Shown here in pieces: positions 1 through 5,062 of a DNA stretch of 6,650 bases. Origin of the DNA: Candidatus Poribacteria bacterium (GTDB lineage: Bacteria > Poribacteria > WGA-4E > WGA-3G); assembly GCA_028824575.1 (NCBI GenBank), contig JAPPDN010000419.1, forward strand, positions 1 to 6,650, read 5' to 3'. The translations under genes were made by a program, and so were the position numbers. The stretch's first letter is position 1; each line of letters opens with the position of its first letter. The notes under the pieces are model-generated. The model did no database searches, was not told the DNA's origin, and saw only the letters and a list, made by a program, of their open reading frames with translations.

Positions 1-531
1 AGTTATACATCGGTTGCGCCATCGGGTGAAGGCATCAGCTTGGGAGGCATCGCGCGTTCCGTTAATGGAAGCACCGCGGCGGCACACGCTGCGACTGCGG
101 ATGTGCTGTTTGTGGACGGTGTGATGCGCGATTCGGACAGCTCACTGATTAGCATAGATTCCAAATCACTTGACCTAAACCGATTGTATAACGCGATAGT
201 GATCAACCATGCGGACGGCACATACCGAGTGGACGACGCGACAAGCATTGCATCGAACAGCGAACGGGTGTTAACAATCAACGCTGCGTTCTTTAACCGT
301 CTGACAGAAGATTGGTTTTCGTTATTGGCAAGCGATTACCTTGCGCGACTCAAAGATTACCATAATATCGCATCACTCCGCGTGCCGTACTCGCCGCTGA
401 TTGAACTCGGCCAACTGTTGGTCGTCGACACATCACTTGGGCTCAAAACGGATTACGATACATTTGAAGTGATGCGCGTGACGGACGATCTCCAAAATTA
501 TCAGACCACCTTAATCCTGCGAGAGTATTGA
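1..531 (+). CDS. Phage tail/baseplate hub-like protein, C-terminal part (5' truncated by window edge)
   Basis: The frame is open from base 1, so the gene begins outside the window; 176 residues are visible. An in-frame TTG at base 40 exists, but coding continues upstream of it and there is no start signal there. The visible part has a Gly/Ser/Ala-rich stretch, then a domain with alternating hydrophobic residues. This contains a 'DDATSIASNSERVLTIN' segment, an aromatic helix-like stretch (FFNRLTEDWFSLLASDYLARL), a strand pattern ending in LGQLLVVDTS, and a terminal FEVMRVTDDLQNYQTTLILREY-like strand pair. The order 'DxxSI..., helix, L..Gq.v.V.., f.V..v..d......L.LrE' is typical of the C-terminal end of siphovirus tail-hub/tip proteins, where a beta domain closes the protein. 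This is a pattern-level assignment; no catalytic motif is visible. The stop codon overlaps the next gene's ATG by one base, so the two are probably co-translated. Confidence 0.6.
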   Translation, partial: SYTSVAPSGEGISLGGIARSVNGSTAAAHAATADVLFVDGVMRDSDSSLISIDSKSLDLNRLYNAIVINHADGTYRVDDATSIASNSERVLTINAAFFNRLTEDWFSLLASDYLARLKDYHNIASLRVPYSPLIELGQLLVVDTSLGLKTDYDTFEVMRVTDDLQNYQTTLILREY

Positions 532-1289
532 TGAAGCTATACACCCAATCCATATTCCTCACAGATTACAGTTCGATTGCGTTCACGGGACTGACCGATC
601 GGAACGATATTCTCCCCGCAGTCGATGACGACAAAAACACACTGTTGCGTAGCACCGAAACGGATCCGTCACTGTCGATTGACTTCGGATCCGGCGAAAC
701 GCGGACGGCAAGCGCGATCTGGCTGCGGTCGGAGGGGTACAGTGCGGTCACGGTGCAAGCAGACGGAACCACGCTGATGAGCCGAGCGATCCCGTTAGAC
801 GGCTATCTGTACCGTGAGTTTACAGAAGCCGATGCACAGCATTGGCAGTTGGATTTTACGGGGGTGGGTGGGATATACGAAGTGTACTTGTGCCAACTGC
901 TCTTGGATTTCAACACAGACGGCAAGCGGCCCCTCCGGTGGCGGATGCCGCGACAGGTGGGCGTGTTCTTTCGGGCGGCGAACGGGGACTTGATTAACTT
1001 CCAACCGTTCGGGTTTGGGGGAGGACGCGCGATTATCACACTGACATGGGAACTACTCGCCAACGACAACGTGGCAGTACTGTTTGATGTGTTCGAGGCG
1101 GGCGTTGCGCGTAACTTACAGTTTGCGGTCTATCCTGCGCCGGCGGAGCGGCCTCGCCACTTTTTTAATGCGAGATGGGAAAACGAGTTTGCGTTTGCCC
1201 ACACGGGCAGAAAGGTCTCGGACGGTCAATCGGGATCTGTGGTGTTTCGGGAACGGGATCCGGTGTTACCCGTAGGAGCTGATACGTAA
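531..1289 (+). CDS. Beta-rich probable phage tail protein, paralogue A
   Basis: Encodes 252 residues from the ATG at 531, which shares one base with the preceding TGA (TGATG). A TTG directly before it is in frame, but the coupled ATG is the simpler start. The protein looks all-beta. Residues about 45-130 form a possible carbohydrate-binding/jelly-roll-like unit with AIWLRSEGYSAVTVQADG at 62-79 and LDFTGVGG at 107-114. Residues about 140-240 form a second domain with LTWELLANDNVAVLFDVF near 171-188 and a final SGSVVFRERDP strand. The same two-part layout and several motif positions recur in the next gene, so they are probably diverged duplicates. A role in the tail tip or baseplate, or as an adhesion module, is inferred from position beside the hub-like gene. 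I do not recognise a named family. Confidence 0.75.
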   Translation: MKLYTQSIFLTDYSSIAFTGLTDRNDILPAVDDDKNTLLRSTETDPSLSIDFGSGETRTASAIWLRSEGYSAVTVQADGTTLMSRAIPLDGYLYREFTEADAQHWQLDFTGVGGIYEVYLCQLLLDFNTDGKRPLRWRMPRQVGVFFRAANGDLINFQPFGFGGGRAIITLTWELLANDNVAVLFDVFEAGVARNLQFAVYPAPAERPRHFFNARWENEFAFAHTGRKVSDGQSGSVVFRERDPVLPVGADT

Positions 1290-1300
1290 GGGATGGCTTT

Positions 1301-1894
1301 ATGTTTCTGGGGCAGGCTGTCAGTTTTTCAAGATCGAACAATGTGATTACGTTAAGCAATGTGCAGGTGGGCGCGGTCCATTTAAACCAAAGCGGTTACA
1401 CAGAAGTTCGCTTGCAGGGGACGGGCGGCTCCCTGGACACGACGTATGACCTGGACGACGGCTGGAACCTTCTGACGTTTCCGAATGTGATACTGACACG
1501 GATAACGATGACGTTTACGGGGACGGGCACCTTGAGCGCGGCGGCAGTCTTTCTGACAGACATTGATCTAACATCTGAATCATTGCGGCATCGCCCACGC
1601 ACCTATACTCCAAAGTTCACGATGCCAGAGGGCGGCATCTTTAGGCCAGCGCGAACGGTGGTGAGCCAACATGCGTTCGAATGGCGGTACCTGCCATGGG
1701 AGAAAGTCGACATTTTGGAAGGGATTTTTGATCGGCACGGCGCGTTGGGGAACCCAGAGTTAACGTTGATACCCGATGGATATGAAGCGGAACGGTATCA
1801 GGTGGTGATTGCGTCGCCGTTTGATTTCTATCCCAGCGTTGATGGGTATTTCGACGGCGGGGCGTCGGGCGCGATGATTTTTGAGACGGTATGA
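1301..1894 (+). CDS. Beta-rich probable phage tail protein, paralogue B
   Basis: Encodes 197 residues; the ATG at 1301 follows an AAGGGA ribosome-binding site at 1288-1293 with a 7-base spacer, and starts 11 bases after the previous stop. The N-terminal domain (about 1-90) has GAVHLNQSGYTEVRLQGTGG at 24-43 and MTFTGTGTL at 70-78. These align with AIWLRSEGYSAVTVQADG and LDFTGVGG of the upstream protein. The C-terminal domain (about 95-197) has AFEWRYLPWEKVDILEGIFD at 125-144 and ends in a Gly/Asp-rich turn followed by GAMIFETV. This parallels the LTWELL...VLFDVF and SGSVVFRE segments of the upstream protein. The roughly 45 residues at the N-terminus of the upstream protein have no counterpart here. 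Probable structural tail component; exact role unknown. It is the last forward gene before the convergent junction. Confidence 0.72.
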   Translation: MFLGQAVSFSRSNNVITLSNVQVGAVHLNQSGYTEVRLQGTGGSLDTTYDLDDGWNLLTFPNVILTRITMTFTGTGTLSAAAVFLTDIDLTSESLRHRPRTYTPKFTMPEGGIFRPARTVVSQHAFEWRYLPWEKVDILEGIFDRHGALGNPELTLIPDGYEAERYQVVIASPFDFYPSVDGYFDGGASGAMIFETV

Positions 1895-1970
1895 ATTGTA
1901 AAAAATCAAGGGAAAAATTCACGAATTAACCTGTAGCAGCACAGATTCCTCGCACGACTTTCTAATTCCC
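1895..1970. other. Convergent intergenic junction between tail and early cassettes
   Basis: The 76 bases between the 3' ends of the forward and reverse cassettes. Transcription from both sides converges here, so a bidirectional terminator would be expected. Only weak structures are visible: a tiny AATTC-CA-GAATT... type inverted repeat at 1916-1927, flanked by GG/CC at 1911-1912 and 1930-1931 and followed on the reverse strand by T-runs, and a 4-bp CTGT/ACAG stem at 1931-1944. There is no GC-rich stem with a uridine tract. The T-rich reverse-strand stretch at 1901-1905 could contribute to termination of the reverse cassette, but this is speculative. No gene is seen. Confidence 0.5.
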
Positions 1971-2222
1971 TCATTGTGCAATAATTTGGCGAATAGACAA
2001 CTCGGCGATGTAGGCCGGGGATGTATCGCCCTCTGCGAGATAGCCGGTATAGTAATAACAAGCGACATTCGCTTTTGGCCCACGCACATAACCGTTGCCG
2101 GTTTGGTGCCAGTATCCGACGTCGCAGTGTTGGCTAGCGTCTAATAGGGCATCAACGAGTTCGTCGCAAGTGCCGTGGATGTCCGGTTTGCCGGGTTGGG
2201 TCAACTTCCATTTGTGCGGCAT
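1971..2222 (-). CDS. Hypothetical small phage protein, last gene of the reverse cassette
   Basis: Encodes 83 residues. The frame is open further upstream to 2381, but that stretch overlaps the cysteine-rich gene in another frame. The start at 2222 is chosen because it lies one base after that gene's TAG and has an AAAGGA ribosome-binding site at 2229-2234 with 6-base spacing. The protein starts MPHKWKLTQPGKPDIHG, then has CDELVDALLDASQHCDVGYW (an amphipathic helix with two Cys), an aromatic Gly-rich middle (HQTGNGYVRGP, CYYYTGYLAEGD) and a C-terminal helix ending SIRQIIAQ. I see no known motif and no membrane segment. Function unknown. Confidence 0.72.
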   Translation of the reverse strand: MPHKWKLTQPGKPDIHGTCDELVDALLDASQHCDVGYWHQTGNGYVRGPKANVACYYYTGYLAEGDTSPAYIAELSIRQIIAQ

Positions 2223-2223
2223 G

Positions 2224-2409
2224 CTACATCCTTTCAAGCGCCTCGTCAATCGGATCGGCAGGGGGATATATGTACCCCTCCCCGTCACATTCGCAACAGA
2301 TTTCTTCTCCATCACCATGAATGCACCCACTTTCACTTTGACATAGATCGTCGCAGCAAGTGATGATAAAACCATCTCCATAGCATTCTAAACACATAAC
2401 GGGATCCAC
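2224..2409 (-). CDS. Small cysteine-rich zinc-finger-like protein (two CxxCxGxG motifs)
   Basis: Encodes 61 residues from a GTG start that shares one base with the upstream stop (TAGTG). The GTG is supported by a full AAGGAGGT ribosome-binding site at 2416-2423 with 6-base spacing; the ATG at codon 5 would be too far away. Two CxxCxGxG motifs are visible: CLECYGDG at residues 6-13 and C38-x2-C41-D-G-E-G at 38-45. Between them lie C18, C19, C23, C29, H31 and C39. The pattern matches the zinc-binding hairpins of the DnaJ central domain and the small CxxCxGxG proteins frequently found in phage and bacterial accessory regions. It probably binds one or two zinc ions; a role in protein or nucleic-acid binding is inference. 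The C-terminus (PPADPIDEALERM) is acidic and probably helical. Confidence 0.8.
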   Translation of the reverse strand: MDPVMCLECYGDGFIITCCDDLCQSESGCIHGDGEEICCECDGEGYIYPPADPIDEALERM

Positions 2410-2717
2410 TATCTCACCTCCTTATTCACTTTCGGCGCGTCCGCCAGTAACGCCTCTAACTTCCCCGGCGGTAACGTTTGAATCTTCTGCACCACCATCA
2501 TGACCGCCATCTCGCGTGAGGTTGCCCGTGACGGTAGGTCAATGCGCTGACCGGTCGTCCACTCGGACACCATCCACCCGGTACCGTTTTTCGGACGATG
2601 CACCATCAACTGGATAGGCACGCCGGCGTCAATGACGGGGTGTGCCCGTATCGTCTCAGTTGTCAAAGGATCAAAGCGTGTCACTATCTTAAAGTCCATT
2701 AACTTGCCTATTTGCAT
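2409..2717 (-). CDS. Hypothetical phage protein of about 100 residues
   Basis: Encodes 102 residues. The ATG at 2717 is preferred over the in-frame ATG at codon 7 because AAGGGGG (2724-2730) precedes it by 6 bases. This start makes the gene overlap the upstream gene by 29 bases, as in other compact phage cassettes. The sequence has an N-terminal strand (MDFKIVTRFDPL), then VPIQLMVHRP and GTGWMVSEWTTGQRID, followed by a helix (SREMAVMMVVQKIQTL) and a Pro/Ala-rich tail. The layout 'W.VsE..TG..i....s.reA....v..i' recalls small alpha/beta phage proteins in which the helix packs on a sheet, but I cannot name the family. The stop shares one base with the next gene's GTG. Confidence 0.72.
   Translation of the reverse strand: MQIGKLMDFKIVTRFDPLTTETIRAHPVIDAGVPIQLMVHRPKNGTGWMVSEWTTGQRIDLPSRATSREMAVMMVVQKIQTLPPGKLEALLADAPKVNKEVR
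2416..2423 (-). promoter_or_regulatory. Ribosome-binding site AAGGAGGT fixing a GTG start
   Basis: On the reverse strand this reads AAGGAGGT, an 8-base full complement of the canonical 16S rRNA 3' end, followed by GAGATA and the GTG at 2409. It lies inside the last codons of the upstream gene. It decides the start of the cysteine-rich protein and shows that the host uses standard Shine-Dalgarno pairing. Confidence 0.85.
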
Positions 2718-3009
2718 CTATGTCCCCCTTGACCGGTTCAGCATTAGGCCACACCTCCCGACGATATTCTATGAATTGCTCAATCAGATCGCCGAGCGTG
2801 TCTGGTGATTTGAATCGCATCACGATTGCGCGTGTCTCGCCTTCCAGTTCCAAAACGAAGTGCACCTGTTCCGGCGGTTCCTTCGCTTCAAGATCTGGGC
2901 ACCATGACGCAACTCGAAACTGCTTGACTTCCTTCGTGTGCAACGGCGCAGTCAACGGACCGTTCTGCTGCGTGATTATGTTTCGTTTGCTTTTCCGTTT
3001 GCGTTTCAT
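2689..3009 (-). CDS. Hypothetical phage protein with basic N-terminus
   Basis: Encodes 106 residues from the ATG at 3009, one base after the upstream gene's TAG. An upstream in-frame start at 3060 would add 17 residues and overlap the previous gene, so the coupled ATG is preferred. The nearest Shine-Dalgarno-like GGAGG is about 12 bases away, so translation probably depends on reinitiation. The N-terminus is strongly basic (MKRKRKSKRN), suggesting nucleic-acid contact. The core, about residues 45-90, is a compact alpha/beta unit: VHFVLELEGETRAIVMRF, then SPDTLGDLIEQFIEYRREVWP, in which the conserved-looking 'RFkSPDTLG..I..f...R..VWP' is the most recognisable part. I cannot name the family; function unknown. 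Confidence 0.72.
   Translation of the reverse strand: MKRKRKSKRNIITQQNGPLTAPLHTKEVKQFRVASWCPDLEAKEPPEQVHFVLELEGETRAIVMRFKSPDTLGDLIEQFIEYRREVWPNAEPVKGDIDANRQVNGL
2724..2730 (-). promoter_or_regulatory. Ribosome-binding site AAGGGGG selecting the upstream ATG
   Basis: On the reverse strand AAGGGGG is followed by ACATAG and the ATG at 2717. The alternative in-frame ATG six codons later has only a poor AGGC upstream, so the first ATG and the 29-base gene overlap are preferred. Confidence 0.65.
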
Positions 3010-3010
3010 T

Positions 3011-3226
3011 CTATGCCACGCCCTCCAATGTCTTTTGTGTCGGCTCAACCTCCAAAACAACGTATTCGCGGCTGAGGACTGACATCAACGCAAGCACGGC
3101 GTCTTGTTGCGTTTTCGTGTCGAGGCCAACGTTAAAGGTGAGTGTGGCGAATTCGTCTTTGTCAATCTCGCCGTGTTTGTCGAAATGGGCGGGTGTGATT
3201 TGAATCTTCTTCAGTTGTGCATCCAT
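3011..3226 (-). CDS. Hypothetical small phage protein (ITPAHFDKHG type)
   Basis: Encodes 71 residues. The ATG at 3226 has a strong AAAGGAG ribosome-binding site at 3234-3240 with a 7-base spacer. The protein starts MDAQLKKIQITPAHFDKHGE, continues with a strand (FATLTFNVGLD), a helix (TQQDAVLALMSVLS) and a second strand (EYVVLEVEPTQ). This beta-alpha-beta pattern suggests a small folded domain. I do not recognise a function. It is preceded by the only gap of more than one base in the reverse cassette (18 bases), so this strong ribosome-binding site probably allows initiation independent of upstream coupling. Confidence 0.75.
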   Translation of the reverse strand: MDAQLKKIQITPAHFDKHGEIDKDEFATLTFNVGLDTKTQQDAVLALMSVLSREYVVLEVEPTQKTLEGVA

Positions 3227-3244
3227 GAAAATACTCCTTTCGTG

Positions 3245-3397
3245 CTAAGTGAGTTGTATAAAAGAGACGCTATCGGTTATCAGATGATTTAAGTTAGCGT
3301 ACAACTCGCCGTCGTCCATCATGATGTTGCCTTGCACATAGATGGTGCCAGTGCGCGTTGACCCGTTTGTGTAGTGTACGACAAATGTTCTTCTCAT
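3245..3397 (-). CDS. Hypothetical 50-residue protein
   Basis: Encodes 50 residues from the ATG at 3397, which overlaps the preceding TGA by four bases (ATGA). The frame is open further upstream, but that extension runs through the zinc-ribbon gene in another frame and has the Pro/Arg/His-rich look of a shadow reading, so the short form is chosen. The product has strands FVVHYTNGSTRTGTIYVQGN, a DDGE turn and a C-terminal strand (SVSFIQLT), suggesting a small beta sheet. Only a weak GAAG precedes the ATG, so it likely depends on coupling. Function unknown. Confidence 0.62.
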   Translation of the reverse strand: MRRTFVVHYTNGSTRTGTIYVQGNIMMDDGELYANLNHLITDSVSFIQLT

Positions 3398-3621
3398 ATC
3401 TTCAGATGCAATTGGTTGGTCGCTTGGGAACGTTGATTGGGGTTGACCTGCTCGCGGAAGTCGTCGGCGTGGGGGCAGGTGTCCCAATGCGGAATGAAGC
3501 CTGAGACCACCCTGCCGTCCGGTGTGCAGATGGTGACACTGCCGGGGTTGGTCGGCATCTTCTTGCCTGCTCGGGTGATTATCCAGTTGATCGGTTCTCC
3601 GCATTTTTTGCAGCGTGTCAT
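3394..3621 (-). CDS. Small zinc-ribbon-like phage protein
   Basis: Encodes 75 residues. The ATG at 3621 sits in an ATGA overlap and has AAAGGAG at 3627-3633 with a 5-base spacer. Candidate metal ligands are C4 and C7 (CKKC) with H45 and C49 (PHWDTCP), the usual two-knuckle arrangement; C32 and H51 are extra. The motif string 'C..CG.pI.WI.T..GK.MP..P....tpdG.vv.G..PHW.tCP.A..FR' fits a widespread family of small uncharacterised phage/prophage proteins. Zinc binding is inferred from the ligand spacing; the cellular role is unknown. The C-terminal 20 residues (QVNPNQRSQATNQLHLKI) are polar and probably disordered. Its neighbour upstream is the winged-helix protein. Confidence 0.82.
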   Translation of the reverse strand: MTRCKKCGEPINWIITRAGKKMPTNPGSVTICTPDGRVVSGFIPHWDTCPHADDFREQVNPNQRSQATNQLHLKI

Positions 3622-4910
3622 GTGCGCTCCTTTCTCACCGCCTTTGCTTTAGCGATCGCTTCAGGTGTGAATGCGTTGGCAATCATGTCGCTGACAGACG
3701 CTTGCTGTTCGGCGTTGGGCGTTGGACGATCTTTGAGTGCGTTGATGCGCTTTTTGGTGCGTGCAACGTCGTTGAATACTGCCGCTTCGCTCTTGCGTTG
3801 GTCTGCACAGAATACGACAATCTCCTTGCCCCAATGCGTTTCTGTAAAATACTTCAAAGTTTTCGCTGGGTCTGCCTCATTTCGGGCGACGCGCCCCTCC
3901 AACTCCTTGAGACATCGTTTGAAAAATTCCAAGAGCGGCATCTGCACGTTCGCCGCCTCGAGCGTTGCCTCCAGCGAGGCGGTCAACTGGCGCACCTCGG
4001 CGTATTCTTGGTCCGTGACGACAACGGCGGTTCGCTTCGGATTGAAAGCGAGCAGGAACTGTTCAGTCTCGTTCTGCTCCACCTCGCTACGAGAGCGTGT
4101 GGCTTGGTGTTTCTCGCTGAGTTTGTCCACTGCTGCGCCGATGTAGCTGTTCGGCACCACGTCGGTAGGTGCCGCGGCGGGCGCGGCGGCGGAACAGGAA
4201 CCTTTAGATCGACGGTCGTCGGTGGGTTGCGTGTGCTCCTGTTGGGGGCGTTCGGTGGACTCCGGAGGGGGTGGGTTAAGGAAAAAATCGGTGTCGTTGT
4301 CACGGTTTGCCGTCACGTCGGACGGTTTTTGCTTTTGGGAAGTTTTTAATTCCTTCCCTTCCTCTCCTTTTGGCGTGGATTGTGCTATACCGGTACTAGT
4401 ACCTAGACCGGTCGGAGAGGAGGGCTTTTCTTTTAAAGAATCTTGACTGTCGGAAGTTTTTGCCGACTTGTTTTGCCGACTTGTGTGTTTTACTGCTGCC
4501 GGCTTCGATTTCAGGTATTCGATTCGGACGGTTTCCGGCGGGTTTGCTTTCAAAAAAGCGATTGCTTTGTCGAAAAGTGCGATATGATAACGGAAACATT
4601 TGCCGACTTTCTCACGTCTGAGTATGCCGGCTTGGCAGAGTTCGCGAAGCACCGGACCGATTACGCGCACGCACGCACCGATCTTCGCTGCCAATGCTGC
4701 TTCGGAGAACACGCAGGTCCAGCCGGTCATGAAATCGTGTTCACCGATGCGGATGGTCTGTGTCCAATCGAGAAAACCGAATATACGGTACAAGACAATA
4801 CAGTATCGTGGCTTGTGCAGGTCCGCATCGAGGAGCGCAGCTTCGCACTCCTCAAAGGGGACCGCACCGAAAGTGGCAAAAGGGATTGAAAGGTTGATGC
4901 TATCACTCAT
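3618..4910 (-). CDS. Winged-helix DNA-binding protein, candidate phage replication initiator
   Basis: Encodes 430 residues. The ATG at 4910 lies in an ATGA overlap and has GAGGAG with a 7-base spacer. Residues about 35-112 form a helix-turn-helix/winged-helix domain: a first helix (YCIVLYRIFGFL), then SEAALAAKIG and a recognition helix (VIGPVLRELCQAGILRR), and a wing (EKVGKCFRYHIAL). Residues about 125-255 are a disordered Ser/Thr/Pro/Lys-rich linker with NPPPPE and AAAPAAAPT runs. Residues about 255-430 are helical and charged, including FFKRCLKELEGRV. An N-terminal DNA-binding domain, flexible linker and C-terminal partner domain is the plan of phage O-type replication initiators, in which the C-terminus recruits helicase or its loader. 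Iteron-like repeats inside this gene support that reading. A transcriptional regulator remains possible. No ATPase motif is visible. Confidence 0.8.
   Translation of the reverse strand: MSDSINLSIPFATFGAVPFEECEAALLDADLHKPRYCIVLYRIFGFLDWTQTIRIGEHDFMTGWTCVFSEAALAAKIGACVRVIGPVLRELCQAGILRREKVGKCFRYHIALFDKAIAFLKANPPETVRIEYLKSKPAAVKHTSRQNKSAKTSDSQDSLKEKPSSPTGLGTSTGIAQSTPKGEEGKELKTSQKQKPSDVTANRDNDTDFFLNPPPPESTERPQQEHTQPTDDRRSKGSCSAAAPAAAPTDVVPNSYIGAAVDKLSEKHQATRSRSEVEQNETEQFLLAFNPKRTAVVVTDQEYAEVRQLTASLEATLEAANVQMPLLEFFKRCLKELEGRVARNEADPAKTLKYFTETHWGKEIVVFCADQRKSEAAVFNDVARTKKRINALKDRPTPNAEQQASVSDMIANAFTPEAIAKAKAVRKERT
4389..4412. repeat. Perfect 12-bp palindrome flanked by repeated ACCGGT
   Basis: GGTACTAGTACC at 4392-4403 is a perfect palindrome; ACCGGT, also self-complementary, occurs at 4389-4394 and 4407-4412. 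The cluster encodes the TGLGTSTG part of the disordered linker of the winged-helix protein, so codon choice may explain it. It could instead be a dimeric protein-binding site close to the direct repeats. Confidence 0.5.
4461..4633. repeat. Five direct TGCCGRCTT repeats, iteron-like, within the initiator gene
   Basis: On the forward strand TGCCGACTT occurs at 4461-4469, 4474-4482 and 4601-4609, and TGCCGGCTT at 4497-4505 and 4625-4633. The first two copies extend to a shared TTTTGCCGACTTGT (14 bases) with 13-base periodicity. The first and fourth also share an upstream CGGAA (16 of 20 matches over 4451-4470 versus 4591-4610). Spacings are 13, 23, 104 and 24 bases. The copies fall in different codon phases of the reverse-strand gene (encoding KSA, SR, KPA, KVGK, AG), so they are not a protein repeat. 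Direct repeats inside the initiator gene resemble lambda-type origin iterons; origin function is inference. Confidence 0.6.
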
Positions 4911-5062
4911 GATTTGACTCCTCTGGGTTTGCGGGATTCCCGACGGGCTTCGCGTGCGCGTTTGATTAGTTTGGTCTGCTTATCGGCGAGTTCGCGTTGG
5001 CGGGATTGGGGTTTAGCCAGTGGGTTGTTCGTGTATCGAGGCTTAGGTTTGCTTCTTTTCAT
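4907..5062 (-). CDS. Small, very basic protein (51 residues)
   Basis: Encodes 51 residues, short enough to be missed by length filters. The ATG at 5062 overlaps the TGA of the TGT-like gene by four bases and its own TGA overlaps the ATG of the winged-helix gene by four bases, so it fills the gap exactly. AGAGG lies 5 bases before the ATG. It begins MKRSKPKPRYTNNPLAKPQS and ends in a helix-prone KLIKRAREARRES segment followed by RKPRGVKS. Nineteen of 51 residues are Lys or Arg, against four acidic ones. It is probably a nucleic-acid-binding or partner protein of one of its neighbours; I do not recognise a family. Confidence 0.8.
   Translation of the reverse strand: MKRSKPKPRYTNNPLAKPQSRQRELADKQTKLIKRAREARRESRKPRGVKS

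Noticed and set aside
2223..2381. Upstream extension of the last reverse gene to 2381
   Set aside because: Would overlap nearly the whole cysteine-rich gene. The ATG at 2222 has its own AAAGGA site and follows that gene's stop by one base.
3398..3604. Upstream extension of the 50-residue gene to 3604
   Set aside because: Runs out of frame through the zinc-ribbon-like gene and has a Pro/Arg/His-rich shadow composition; the ATGA-coupled start at 3397 fits the cassette.
3622..4146. Second forward frame of 174 codons over the same region
   Set aside because: Also antisense to the winged-helix gene and to the other forward frame; Ser/Ala-rich composition without motifs.
3615..4349. Forward-strand open frame of 244 codons
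   Set aside because: Lies antisense to the winged-helix gene, has no convincing ribosome-binding site, and reads as a Cys/Leu/Arg/Gly-rich shadow. The reverse frame has domain structure, a ribosome-binding site and coupled neighbours.
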